Origin: Gammaproteobacteria bacterium
GTDB taxonomy: Bacteria > Pseudomonadota > Gammaproteobacteria > SZUA-229
DNA length: 55,525 nt
Reading direction: 5' to 3'
NCBI GenBank assembly: GCA_026995045.1
Contig: JALWPK010000185.1
Coordinates: forward strand, 1-55,525
Position numbers and translations under genes: made by a program
In this document: positions 35,369-44,045 of the stretch, piece by piece
Numbering within the stretch: the stretch's first letter is position 1
How the letters are laid out: each line of letters begins with the position of its first letter
The notes under the pieces: generated by a model
What the model was told of the DNA's origin: nothing
Databases searched by the model: none
What the model saw: the letters and a program-made list of their open reading frames with translations, nothing else

Positions 35369-36897
35369 CCATGACGCATCCAGGTCTGCCGGCTTACTGG
35401 GGAGCCATTATCCTTGGCTTCATTTCGCTGGCGTTGATATGGACGCTGTATTCGCCAACGCCGTCGAGGGTGCGCACAGCGGTGCTCAGCCTGGCCACGC
35501 TGCCGCTCATCGGCAAGGGCGTGCGCACGCTGGCCGCCAGCCGCTGGTTGTTGCTGTCGCTGAAGTTTGTCATGGTCGGTCTGTTTCTGCTGATTATCGC
35601 CGCCGGCCTGTTTGGCGCGCCGATACCGGAGCGCAACATCGCCACGGTATTAACCTGGAACCTGTGGTGGTCGGGACTGGTGTTCTCGGTGTTCTTTCTG
35701 GGTTCGGCATGGTGCGCGGTTTGTCCGTGGGACACGCTGGCGCAATGGCTGGTCAAACACCGGTTGTGGAAACGCGCCGATTCGCATACCAGTTTAAACC
35801 TCAAAGTCCCGCGCTGGCTGGCCAATGTGTGGCCGGCGTTGCTGATGTTTATTATTCTGACCTGGCTGGAACTGGGCGTCGGCATTACCATCAACCCCTA
35901 TGCCACCGCCGCAGTGTCATTGCTGATGGTGGTGCTGGCTACCGCATCGCTGGCGATTTTTCAGCGCAAGGCGTTTTGCCGGTATTTTTGCCCGGTGGGA
36001 CGCACCATCGGTTTTTATTCCCAGTTGTCGCCGCTGGAGCTGCGCCCGATAGATAACGATATTTGCGCGCGCTGCAAAACCCTGGACTGTTATCACGGCA
36101 ATGAAGAAATCGAACCCTGCCCGACCTGGCTGGTGATGGGGCGGCTCAAACAAAACAGTTACTGCATTTCCTGCGGCAACTGCACACAAAGCTGTCCGCA
36201 TCAGAATATCGCCTGGCGGTTTCGCCCGCCCAGCGTCGAAGCCCTGCACAGCGCACGGCCACATTGGGATGAAGCCTGGTTCATGATTGGCCTGCTTGCG
36301 TTGACCGGGTTTCACGGTCTGACCATGATGCCGTTCTGGGAAAGCTGGATGAGCCAGCTGGCGCAAACCATAGGCGATTCCGGCCGGCTGCTGTGGAGCT
36401 TTACCATCGGCCTGGTCGTCTGCCTTGCAGCTATCGCCACGTTCTATGGCGCGATGGTTGCACTCACACACAAACTTACCGGCAACACACTGGAATACCG
36501 CCGCCTGTTTGCCACCTTCGCCTTTATCGCGCTGCCGCTGGCGTTCGCCTATCACATGGCGCATAACCTCAACCACCTGATTCGCGAAAGCGTGGGCCTG
36601 GCGGATGTGTTCGCCAACCCGCTGGGCGTCAACACCGCGCCGCTGAGCATGATGGAAAAACACATGCGTCACATGACCATGTGGCTGTCTGAAGATGCGC
36701 TGTTTGCGATACAGGCCGGTCTGATGATGTTCGGTTTCTGGATTGCGCTGCAGGTAATACGGCATCGCGGCATGAAAGTGTTGCCTGCCGGCGACCGGCT
36801 TGGCGGCCTGCGGCTGACGCCCATGTTGGTGTTCGCCACCGGCATGACCGTGTTTCATTTATGGTTGCTGATGCAGCCGATGATTATGCGGATGTAA
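35365..36897 (+). CDS. Polytopic membrane ferredoxin (CcoG/NapH-like)
   Basis: This 510-residue protein has about ten transmembrane helices. Membrane-proximal cysteine motifs are AWCAVCPWDTLAQWL (about residue 114) and FCRYFCPVGRTIGFY (about 204). Ferredoxin-type motifs are CARCKTLDCYHGNEEIEPCP and CISCGNCTQSCPH. The C-terminal third adds four more helices with His-rich faces (YHMAHNLNHLIRE, EKHMRHMTMW), which could bind haem or metal. It may be a second quinol-oxidising route into the operon's enzyme. The substrate is not deducible. Confidence 0.72.
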   Translation: MTMTHPGLPAYWGAIILGFISLALIWTLYSPTPSRVRTAVLSLATLPLIGKGVRTLAASRWLLLSLKFVMVGLFLLIIAAGLFGAPIPERNIATVLTWNLWWSGLVFSVFFLGSAWCAVCPWDTLAQWLVKHRLWKRADSHTSLNLKVPRWLANVWPALLMFIILTWLELGVGITINPYATAAVSLLMVVLATASLAIFQRKAFCRYFCPVGRTIGFYSQLSPLELRPIDNDICARCKTLDCYHGNEEIEPCPTWLVMGRLKQNSYCISCGNCTQSCPHQNIAWRFRPPSVEALHSARPHWDEAWFMIGLLALTGFHGLTMMPFWESWMSQLAQTIGDSGRLLWSFTIGLVVCLAAIATFYGAMVALTHKLTGNTLEYRRLFATFAFIALPLAFAYHMAHNLNHLIRESVGLADVFANPLGVNTAPLSMMEKHMRHMTMWLSEDALFAIQAGLMMFGFWIALQVIRHRGMKVLPAGDRLGGLRLTPMLVFATGMTVFHLWLLMQPMIMRM

Positions 36898-36909
36898 GCG
36901 GGAGCAGCA

Positions 36910-37524
36910 ATGGACAGACGAAATTTTTTTCGCAAGGCATTCCGTGACAGCAGCAAGGCGGTGGTCAAACACGTCGCCAAAAAAGTCGAGCAGCAGGCCA
37001 GCCGCTGGATTCGCCCGCCCTTCGCGGTTGAAGAACTGAACTTTCTGCTCGCCTGCACCCGCTGTGACGCCTGCATTGAAGCCTGCGAATACCAGGTGAT
37101 TTTCAGACTGCCGCCGCGGCTGGGCGCGAAAGTCGCCGCTACGCCAGCGCTGGATTTGCTCAACCACGCCTGCCATTTATGCGCGGACTGGCCCTGCGTC
37201 GCCGCCTGCGAAACCGGCGCGCTGCGCCTGCCCGAATCCGAAGCGGACAGCCCCCCCGCTGAACCCGTCGCGCCACCGGTGCTGGCGCGCGCCAGCATCA
37301 ACACCCAAAGCTGCCTGCCCTATCACGGCCCGGAATGCGGCGCCTGCGCGGGCAGTTGCCCGGTCGAAGGCGCGCTTGACTGGCAACTGACCCGGCCGGT
37401 CATCAACCCGCTGCATTGCACCGGTTGCGCGCTGTGCCGCCAGGCCTGCATCACCGATCCGCCTGCCATCAACATACAATCCGCAGCGCTCGTCAAGGTA
37501 AATGACGCGCGGGAGTTCGTGTAA
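36910..37524 (+). CDS. NapF-like ferredoxin
   Basis: A 204-residue protein starting MDRRNFFRKAF without a hydrophobic stretch after the Arg pair, so probably cytoplasmic like NapF. It carries cluster motifs CTRCDACIEACE, CHLCADWPCVAAC, CGACAGSCP and CTGCALCRQACI. NapF helps mature or reduce the NapA cluster before Tat export. No NapD was found, so this is the only Nap-type chaperone candidate in the operon. Confidence 0.82.
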   Translation: MDRRNFFRKAFRDSSKAVVKHVAKKVEQQASRWIRPPFAVEELNFLLACTRCDACIEACEYQVIFRLPPRLGAKVAATPALDLLNHACHLCADWPCVAACETGALRLPESEADSPPAEPVAPPVLARASINTQSCLPYHGPECGACAGSCPVEGALDWQLTRPVINPLHCTGCALCRQACITDPPAINIQSAALVKVNDAREFV

Positions 37525-37545
37525 TGCACAGGCAATCAGCGTAAA

Positions 37546-38559
37546 ATGGACAGCATGACACACCGCGCAAACCAGCCTGCACCCGCACTGATCGACCCGT
37601 TTGGCCGGCGCATTGACTATGTGCGCCTGTCGGTCACCGACAAGTGCAACCTGCGCTGTTTTTACTGCATTCCCGAAGGCCACAAGGATTTCGAGCAACC
37701 CGGGCACTGGCTGACGTTTGACGAAATCGAGCGCGTGATTCGCGCCTTTGCCGGGCTGGGCGTGGCGCGGATTCGTCTTACCGGTGGCGAACCGCTGGTG
37801 CGCAAAAACCTGCCCGATCTGGCGCACAAGCTGGCCGCTCTGCCCGGCGTCGATGATCTATCACTCAGCACCAATGCGGTGCTGCTCGATCGGCATGCAC
37901 AGGCCTTGCGCAATGCCGGGGTGTCGCGCATCAATGTCAGCCTCGACACCCTGAAGCCGGAGCGTTTCAAACAGATTACCGGCGGCGAACTGCAACCGGT
38001 GCTCGACGGTTTGCGCGCCGCCAGCGAGGCAGGCCTGTCGCCGGTCAAAATCAACATGGTGGCGATGCGCGGCATCAATGACGACGAATTTGAAGACATG
38101 GTCGAATTCTGTCTGCAACACAAGTTTACCCTGCGCATGATTGAAACCATGCCGGTGGGCAGCACCGGTCTCAACGCCAGCGACCATTATCTGGATTTGC
38201 AAACGGTGAAACAGCAACTGGCGCAACGCTATGAACTGATTCCCGGCGTCATGCCCGGCGGCGGCCCGGCGCGTTATGTGCAGGTGAAAGGCACAGACCT
38301 GCGCATCGGGTTCATCACCCCCATCTCGCAGCACTTCTGCGAAACCTGCAACCGTGTGCGGCTGTCGGTTGATGGCACGCTGTACATGTGTCTGGGGCAG
38401 GACAATAAAATGGAGCTGCGACCGTTATTGCGCAATGGCGTCAGCGATGAGGGACTCAGGCAGGCGCTTATCGAGGCGATTGCACTCAAGCCGGAAAAAC
38501 ACGAGTTCAGGGACAAACCGGAACAGGTGGTTCGGCTGATGAACATGACAGGCGGCTAG
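37546..38559 (+). CDS. moaA: GTP 3',8-cyclase, molybdenum cofactor step 1
   Basis: A 337-residue radical SAM enzyme. The N-terminal cluster site is CNLRCFYC (about residues 42-49), SAM/GTP-binding motif LTGGEPL, and C-terminal GTP-side cluster FCETCNRVRLS...C. It ends in two glycines (MTGG), as MoaA should, for the catalytic GG tail. It is co-directional with the nap-like operon, 21 bp after the NapF-like gene, so cofactor synthesis is tied to that enzyme. Convergent with the hemerythrin gene, 4 bp apart. Confidence 0.94.
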   Translation: MDSMTHRANQPAPALIDPFGRRIDYVRLSVTDKCNLRCFYCIPEGHKDFEQPGHWLTFDEIERVIRAFAGLGVARIRLTGGEPLVRKNLPDLAHKLAALPGVDDLSLSTNAVLLDRHAQALRNAGVSRINVSLDTLKPERFKQITGGELQPVLDGLRAASEAGLSPVKINMVAMRGINDDEFEDMVEFCLQHKFTLRMIETMPVGSTGLNASDHYLDLQTVKQQLAQRYELIPGVMPGGGPARYVQVKGTDLRIGFITPISQHFCETCNRVRLSVDGTLYMCLGQDNKMELRPLLRNGVSDEGLRQALIEAIALKPEKHEFRDKPEQVVRLMNMTGG

Positions 38560-38563
38560 GCAC

Positions 38564-39031
38564 CTACACCGTCCAGTAATCGGGGTCTTTTGACAGCCGG
38601 AAATCTTCCAGCGCCCTGGACAGTTCTTCCCTGTTTTCACACAGGATATGACTGGCCATCGGCAAAAAGACATGCTCCTCTTTTTCGTGGTGTTGCAACA
38701 TGGCGGTCTGCAATTCCGGGAGCAGCTTTTGTGCCGCCGCCAGATCTTCCACCTTGAGCACCGATGACAGTTCCGTGAGTATTTTAATCACATCACGATG
38801 CTCCTTGCGCAACAGCAAGGTCGGCATATGTGGCGGGCCGGTGCGTTCGTCATAGGCGGGAAACAGCACCTCTTCCTCCTGCGCCATGTGATATTTGAGC
38901 TGTTTAATCAGCTCTTTCAACGAACGCTTCATGATTTGCCAGTTCTGCGTTTCACAGGCGTCAGCCAACTCACCCAGCAAAAACTCGATGCGGGTATGGT
39001 CGTGAACCAGCCAGTGTTCAGCACTTTTCAT
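38564..39031 (-). CDS. Hemerythrin-like HHE domain protein
   Basis: The 155-residue protein starts at ATG 39031 (GGGAG seven bases upstream); a TTG 15 bases earlier lies in the ribosome site. Hemerythrin ligands are seen in HDHTRIE, HMAQEEEVLFP, KEHRDV and HHEKEEHVFLP, giving the diiron site. Such proteins bind O2 or NO or act in iron-sulfur repair under nitrosative stress. It has its own FNR-like promoter and lies downstream of the nas operon. Confidence 0.87.
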   Translation of the reverse strand: MKSAEHWLVHDHTRIEFLLGELADACETQNWQIMKRSLKELIKQLKYHMAQEEEVLFPAYDERTGPPHMPTLLLRKEHRDVIKILTELSSVLKVEDLAAAQKLLPELQTAMLQHHEKEEHVFLPMASHILCENREELSRALEDFRLSKDPDYWTV

Positions 39032-39060
39032 TGCAACTCCCGGCAATTTGTAGAGTGACC

Positions 39061-39101
39061 ATCATACTGTATTTCCAGCATACGGCAATGACTTGCGTCA
39101 T
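39061..39101 (-). promoter_or_regulatory. FNR-like site and -10 for the hemerythrin gene
   Basis: ATGACTTGCGTCAT (39088-39101) is a perfect dyad with the TGAC-N4-GTCA core seen upstream of the nap-like operon. A minus-strand TATGAT (39066-39061) is centred 31 bp downstream, the class II distance. The outer A/T bases deviate from TTGA, so CRP/FNR-family is likely but the member is uncertain. Confidence 0.5.
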
Positions 39102-39124
39102 ATTTCACCCTGCCGGACGCCCGG

Positions 39125-39478
39125 CTACAAATCCAGCAATAACTTCAGTGGCACGCGCATGCCAGCGATTTTACAGGCTTGCTGGCCATAGCCGTAGGGA
39201 AACATGTTGTAGATGTATTTCCGGGTAGCTTTTTCCTTGCCGTGCCGCTTGCGCAATTCCTGCAGCAGTTTGCGATGTTCGGGGATGCACTGGTGATATT
39301 CAAAATGCTCACGCACAAAATTCACCACTTCCCATACCTCTTCGGTGAGAGCGATATTTTCCTGCCGGGCGATTACCTCAGCAACCTGCTCGTTCCATAA
39401 TGACGGATCCAGCAAATACCCTTCCTTGTCGACAGGAATGGCTTCACCATTTACTTCCAGTACCTTATCTGCATTCAT
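39125..39478 (-). CDS. DsrC/TusE-family protein lacking the C-terminal cysteine
   Basis: This 117-residue protein has the DsrC fold pattern (GYLLDPSLWNEQVAEVIARQENI, LTEEVWEVVNFVREHFEYHQ, RKYIYNMFPYGYGQQACKIAGM). DsrC carries two reactive cysteines, one in the C-terminal arm (next to last residue) and one about ten residues before. Here the inner Cys (QACKIAGM) is kept and the arm reads RVPLKLLLDL, without the penultimate Cys. It is therefore neither a DsrC substrate protein nor TusE, and fits the regulatory/unknown branch. It begins 4 bp after the dmsBC-like gene, so it belongs to the nas operon. Confidence 0.85.
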   Translation of the reverse strand: MNADKVLEVNGEAIPVDKEGYLLDPSLWNEQVAEVIARQENIALTEEVWEVVNFVREHFEYHQCIPEHRKLLQELRKRHGKEKATRKYIYNMFPYGYGQQACKIAGMRVPLKLLLDL

Positions 39479-39482
39479 GTTC

Positions 39483-41375
39483 TTACCCGGTAAAGATGCT
39501 GCGGAGTTGCCGCCATTTTTGTTTCATCGTTGTGTTGCGTATGGTGTCAATCAGTTCATCAACCTTGAAAGCGTGATGCGTTTCATACGCCACCCCCAGT
39601 TGCGGCATTTTCGCCAGGCCGATTTCACGCGCATGCTCGACAAAGCCCATGTTCTTCCAGAAGAACGCGCCCGGCATGGTGGTGGGAATCACCAGCACAT
39701 AAAACAGCGCGCGGCCAATCACGTTGCTGACCAGCAGCATCGCCGCCAGCAGAACAAAACCAATGACGTTATCACTGCCCATCGCCAACATGACGACGGC
39801 CAACAGTAGGGATGCCGCCAGCAAGGCGTTGCGCAGCCAGTACGCCTTGCCGTAACGCGTGATTTGCAGGTAGAACGAAGCCGCGCCCTCGCCACTGTCT
39901 TCCGATTGCATGTCGCTGGCGTGCCCCAGCAGGCCGACGGACTCCAGCACAACGCCGACGCACACCAGCACAAGCAGCAGTTTCGCCAATGCCGGGGTCA
40001 GCACCGAGAATACCACCGCCATCAAGGCCACCAGAGAGGCGCCCAGCGTCAGACCGCTGGCAATGAAGCTGGTCGCGGTTTGCCAGTGATCCCAGAACGG
40101 GCGCGCCTTGATGCGGTACAGCTTGTACATGAAATAACCGCCGAATGCGATGCCGGCCACCGCCAGCGCAGCGAACAGGATTTGCATCGCTTGGGTAAAA
40201 GCATTGTCGAACAGGGCAAAAAAACTGTAACCCAGCAAGCCGGTGTAGAACGCTGACACCCCGGCGATTTCACGGCTGACCGGCGACAGGCGCAGATTGT
40301 AAAAACCACGGTAAAAACGATGCGGCTTGCCCAGGTGCATGTTGAGCTTGAACAAGCCGAAACTCATCAGCGCCACCATCACCAGCAGCGTTGGCAACAT
40401 GGCGGAACTGTTTTGTAACTGCGCCACCGGCTCAAAACCGTAACCGCCGAGCAGTATCAGAAACGCGCCCATCACCGCCTGCGCGCTCAGGGTAAAGGCG
40501 ATATGCGCGTTTTCGTGCGAGCCCAGCAGTTTTTTCCAGTTCCATTCGCGTTTGTCTGTCGGCTTTTTGTTGACCACCGGTTTGTAACGCCCGGTGCGGT
40601 CATCGCGATGGTATTTCAGCGGTTTGTCATCCACGCGCAACATGTCGCGCTGGGTGGTGCGGGTCTGCTGAAAACGAATATTGGGATGCGTAATATCGGT
40701 GCGCGGAAATCCGGGAATCTCTGTTTTCGCCTGGGTGCGGTTTTCGGGAATGTCTTCAATCACGCCAAAGTCCAGCGCGTTGCCCAGGCAGGCGGCGACA
40801 CAGGCCGGTTTGAGTCCTTCTTCCAGCCGATCGACACACATGTTGCACTTGGTCACCTGCCCTTTCACCGGATCGAGCTGCGGCGCATTGTAGGGACACA
40901 CCCAGGTGCAGTAACCGCAACCGAAACAGATATCCGGGTCCTGCAGCACCGCGCCGTACTCGGCGAACTTGGTGTAGGCGCGGGTCGGACAGCCTTTCAG
41001 GCAGACCGGATCATCGCAATGGTTGCACGCCATCGAAATGTTGATGCGCTGATACGACGGATAAGTGCCGCCTTCGACAAAACCGACTGAACGAAACGCA
41101 ATATGCGCCGGGTTATCATTCTTTTCACTGCAAGCCGCTTCACAGGCGTGACAGGCGATGCAGTTATCGGCGTTGAAATAAAAACCGTGCTGCTTGTAGC
41201 GATTGGAGTGCGCATCGTTGGCGGCCGATTCATTGTTGATAATGAACGGCGCTTTGCGCAGCGGGTTGTCATCACTCACTGTTTCAATCGGCGCGCCATA
41301 CACATTGACGGTCTTGCCGCTACTCCAGCGAAGCAGTGCATAATCGGGTTCGTTATTGCGTCTAAATGCTGTCAC
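39483..41375 (-). CDS. Fused DmsB-type ferredoxin and DmsC-type quinol anchor
   Basis: The 630-residue protein has an N-terminal four-cluster ferredoxin (Cys 72-82, 117-129, 150-160, 177-196: CIACHACEAAC, CNHCDDPVCLKGC, CFGCGYCTWVC, CNMC...CVAAC) of the DmsB/NrfC type. The half from about 285 to 600 is a DmsC-like polytopic anchor of about eight helices (LGKPHRFYRGFYNLRLSPVSRE is DmsC-like). No Tat signal is present, so the ferredoxin part faces the cytoplasm. Lying 19 bp after nasA, it should connect NasA to the quinol pool. DmsB and DmsC are normally separate. Confidence 0.85.
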   Translation of the reverse strand: MTAFRRNNEPDYALLRWSSGKTVNVYGAPIETVSDDNPLRKAPFIINNESAANDAHSNRYKQHGFYFNADNCIACHACEAACSEKNDNPAHIAFRSVGFVEGGTYPSYQRINISMACNHCDDPVCLKGCPTRAYTKFAEYGAVLQDPDICFGCGYCTWVCPYNAPQLDPVKGQVTKCNMCVDRLEEGLKPACVAACLGNALDFGVIEDIPENRTQAKTEIPGFPRTDITHPNIRFQQTRTTQRDMLRVDDKPLKYHRDDRTGRYKPVVNKKPTDKREWNWKKLLGSHENAHIAFTLSAQAVMGAFLILLGGYGFEPVAQLQNSSAMLPTLLVMVALMSFGLFKLNMHLGKPHRFYRGFYNLRLSPVSREIAGVSAFYTGLLGYSFFALFDNAFTQAMQILFAALAVAGIAFGGYFMYKLYRIKARPFWDHWQTATSFIASGLTLGASLVALMAVVFSVLTPALAKLLLVLVCVGVVLESVGLLGHASDMQSEDSGEGAASFYLQITRYGKAYWLRNALLAASLLLAVVMLAMGSDNVIGFVLLAAMLLVSNVIGRALFYVLVIPTTMPGAFFWKNMGFVEHAREIGLAKMPQLGVAYETHHAFKVDELIDTIRNTTMKQKWRQLRSIFTG

Positions 41376-41394
41376 TGTATTGGTTGACCCTGGT

Positions 41395-43599
41395 TCAGAA
41401 TGCGCGCATTTCCATGCTGAGTCTGGCTGCCGCTTCCTGATCCGGCAGTTTTTCGATACGCACCGCGGACTGCTTGTAGGCAGGCTGACGGGAGTATGGA
41501 TCCAGCAGCCCCAGCGTCAGGCGGTTGGCGCAATCGTGAAAATGAAATGGCAAAAACACCATGTTTTTGGGAACACGTTGCGTGGGCGTGGCCATCACCA
41601 CCGCATCAGAGCGGCGCGACACCAAACGCACATATTCACCGCGTTCGATGCCCAGTTCTGCCGCCAGATCGGGATTGATTTCGATAAACGGAATCGGGCT
41701 GTATTTGTTGTTGTTGCCGATTTTTCCGGTTTTGGTGCGGCCATGCCAGTGCTCGATCAAACGGCCGGTATTGAGCCAGATCGGAAATTTTTCATCCGGC
41801 ACTTCATTGTTGTCGATAAACGGCAACGGAATCAGTTTGGCCTTGCCGTCCGCATGCATGAATGTGGCCGGTTCAGTGTACAAACGCTTGCCGCCTTTTG
41901 GCGGCGTTTCGTTGTTGTCGCGCTGCGCTTCGGTATAGGGCCACTGGATGCCGCGGTTCTGCTCGATCAGTTCATGCGACATGCCGGAGATATCCGCCAG
42001 CCGGCCTTTGGATATGCTGGCCATTTCCTGAAAAATCTCCGCCGGCTTTTCCGGAAAATGCACCCGCTCTTCCTGGTTGAAGCGTTTGGCCATCTGATTG
42101 AATATCCACAAATCCGGTTTCGCCTGACCCGGTGGCGCGGTGATGGGTTTCACCAGGTTGATGCGGCGTTCGGTGTTGGTCATCACGCCTTCTTTTTCCG
42201 CCCAGGCGCCAGCCGGCATGTAAACATGCGCGTATTGCGCGCTTTCGGTGTCTTCGTAGCAGTCCTGCACCGCGCAGAATTCCAGTTTTTCCATCGCCTT
42301 GCGCACGCGCTCGGAATTCGGCAGGGATGACAGCGGGTTGGTGGCAATCAGCCACAGTCCCTTGATGTGTCCGGCTTCAATCGCATGGTAAATATCGGTC
42401 TGGAACATGCCGCGTTTTTTCGGCAGGAACGATTCATCGATATTCCAGAACTCGGCGATTTCCTTGCGGTCGTTTTCGTTTTCCAGATAACGGTAGTTCG
42501 GCAGCCCGGAGCAGGATGACCACTCACGCGTGCCCATGGCGTTGCACTGGCCGGTAATCGACAGACTGGCGCCACCGGGTTTGCCGATATTGCCGGTAAT
42601 CAATGACAGATTGTTGATGCCCACCACGCCATCGGAACCGTGAGTGGACTGGTTGATGCCCATGGTCCAGATTTGCATCGCTGCGCCGGCATTGGCGTAC
42701 AGCCGCGCCACGCTGCGAATGGTGTCTTCATCAATACCACAGATTTTGGATGCGGTGGTCGGATCGTATTTGGCGACCTCGGCGCGCAGTTCCTCGATGC
42801 CGGTGGTGTTGGCTTCGATATAGTCCTTGTCTTCCAGACCTTCATCAAAAATCACGTGCATCAGGGCGTTTTGCAACACCACATCAGTGCCGGGCGTAAT
42901 CGGCAGATGAATGTCGGCAAACTGCGCCAGCATGGTGACGCGAGGGTCAACCACCACCAGGGGGAACTTGCGTTTTTCCTGCGCGTCTTTCATGCGCCAG
43001 TAAATAATCGGGTGCTGCTCCGGCAGGTTGGAGCCCCAGGCGATCAGGCAGTCGGTGTGTTCAAAATCTTCGTAACACCCCGGCGGGCCATCGGAGCCGA
43101 AAGAGCGCTTGTAACCGGAAACCGCTGACGCCATGCACAGCGTGGTGTTGCCGTCATAGTTGTTGGTGCCAATCAGGCCGCGGGTGAGCTTGCCCAGGGT
43201 ATAAAACTCTTCGGTCAGCATCTGCCCGGTGGAAATCACGGCGAATGAATCACGTCCGTATTTTTCCTGGATGCGGCGAATTTCATCATGGGTTTTGTCC
43301 AGCACCGTATCCCAGTCGGTTTCACGCCACTCGTCGTGCCAGTGGTCGCGAATTTTCGGCGCCGTGCCGCGCCCGGCGGAATCGAACAGCTCGTGTTCGA
43401 AAATCCCTTTCAGGCACAATTTGCCGCGGTTGACATCGGCATCGGCCACGCCGCGTGATGACACCGGTTTGCCTTCGCTGTTCAGGCCGACTTCAATCGA
43501 ACAGCCGGTGGAGCAATAGCCACAGGTGGCGTATTGCCACTCAACCACTCCCTTGTCGGCGATTTTGATCGGGTTTTTTTGTTTTCTGCCAAAAAGCAT
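41395..43599 (-). CDS. nasA: NasA-type cytoplasmic nitrate reductase catalytic subunit
   Basis: A 734-residue Mo-bisMGD enzyme without signal peptide. The [4Fe-4S] ligands are C26, C29, C33 and C62 (CGYCSTGCS, KLCLKG). Mo ligand is Cys155 in TTLCMASAVSGYKRSFGSDGPPGCYED, typical of NasA/NarB. Other landmarks are WGSNLPEQHPIIYWR, SLITGNIGKPGGASLSITGQ and GRLIEHWHGRTKTGKI. It lacks the C-terminal [2Fe-2S] extension of some NasA. It reduces nitrate to nitrite for NirBD, encoded just upstream. The electron donor is probably the membrane ferredoxin/anchor encoded next, not soluble ferredoxin or NADH. Confidence 0.9.
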   Translation of the reverse strand: MLFGRKQKNPIKIADKGVVEWQYATCGYCSTGCSIEVGLNSEGKPVSSRGVADADVNRGKLCLKGIFEHELFDSAGRGTAPKIRDHWHDEWRETDWDTVLDKTHDEIRRIQEKYGRDSFAVISTGQMLTEEFYTLGKLTRGLIGTNNYDGNTTLCMASAVSGYKRSFGSDGPPGCYEDFEHTDCLIAWGSNLPEQHPIIYWRMKDAQEKRKFPLVVVDPRVTMLAQFADIHLPITPGTDVVLQNALMHVIFDEGLEDKDYIEANTTGIEELRAEVAKYDPTTASKICGIDEDTIRSVARLYANAGAAMQIWTMGINQSTHGSDGVVGINNLSLITGNIGKPGGASLSITGQCNAMGTREWSSCSGLPNYRYLENENDRKEIAEFWNIDESFLPKKRGMFQTDIYHAIEAGHIKGLWLIATNPLSSLPNSERVRKAMEKLEFCAVQDCYEDTESAQYAHVYMPAGAWAEKEGVMTNTERRINLVKPITAPPGQAKPDLWIFNQMAKRFNQEERVHFPEKPAEIFQEMASISKGRLADISGMSHELIEQNRGIQWPYTEAQRDNNETPPKGGKRLYTEPATFMHADGKAKLIPLPFIDNNEVPDEKFPIWLNTGRLIEHWHGRTKTGKIGNNNKYSPIPFIEINPDLAAELGIERGEYVRLVSRRSDAVVMATPTQRVPKNMVFLPFHFHDCANRLTLGLLDPYSRQPAYKQSAVRIEKLPDQEAAARLSMEMRAF

Positions 43600-43600
43600 A

Positions 43601-43692
43601 GGTTATGGGTCGTTGGTCGTTGGTCTTTGGTCATTTGTTATTGGTTGTTTGTGATTGGCGACTGATAACCAAAGACAAACGACCAATGACTT
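43601..43692. repeat. Degenerate heptad repeat with internal dyad between nirD and nasA
   Basis: The 96 bp gap is filled with variations on (T)TGGTCGT / TTGGTCT / TTGGTTG on the left and the complementary ACCAAAGAC / ACGACCAATGAC on the right. The arms can fold into a long imperfect hairpin. No coding frame fits. It may be an mRNA stability or processing element setting nirBD versus nasA levels, or simple repeat expansion. Confidence 0.65.
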
Positions 43693-43695
43693 GTT

Positions 43696-44007
43696 TTACG
43701 CAAAGCTGATATAGACCACACCGTTTTCAACTTTTGCAGGGAACACATTGGTGCAGCCTTCGTCCGGCCCCAGCGCTTCACCACTGGCCAGGTCGATTTT
43801 CCAGTTGTGCAACGGGCAAGTGACAGATGTGCCATGCACGATACCCTGCGACAGGGGGCCTTGCTTGTGCGGACAGGCGTCCTTGATGGCAAACACTTCG
43901 TCTTTGGCGGTGCGGAATACGGCGATGTCCATGGTGTCGGTTTTGACCACGCGGGAACCCAGTCGTGGAATAGCGTCCAGTGGCGCGATTTCTACCCAGT
44001 TGCTCAT
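43696..44007 (-). CDS. nirD: Nitrite reductase small subunit, Rieske type
   Basis: The product is 103 residues from ATG 44007 (MSNWVEIAPLDAIP aligns with the usual NirD start); ATG 44037 and TTG 44049 are in-frame alternatives that would overlap or touch the nirB stop. The Rieske ligands are intact (CPHKQGPL and CPLHNWKI), unlike enteric NirD where they are lost. Partner of NirB in NADH-dependent reduction of nitrite to ammonium. Confidence 0.9.
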   Translation of the reverse strand: MSNWVEIAPLDAIPRLGSRVVKTDTMDIAVFRTAKDEVFAIKDACPHKQGPLSQGIVHGTSVTCPLHNWKIDLASGEALGPDEGCTNVFPAKVENGVVYISFA

Positions 44008-44045
44008 GTCTTGTTTCTCTGCTGTATTGGTATTCATCTTGTTGT

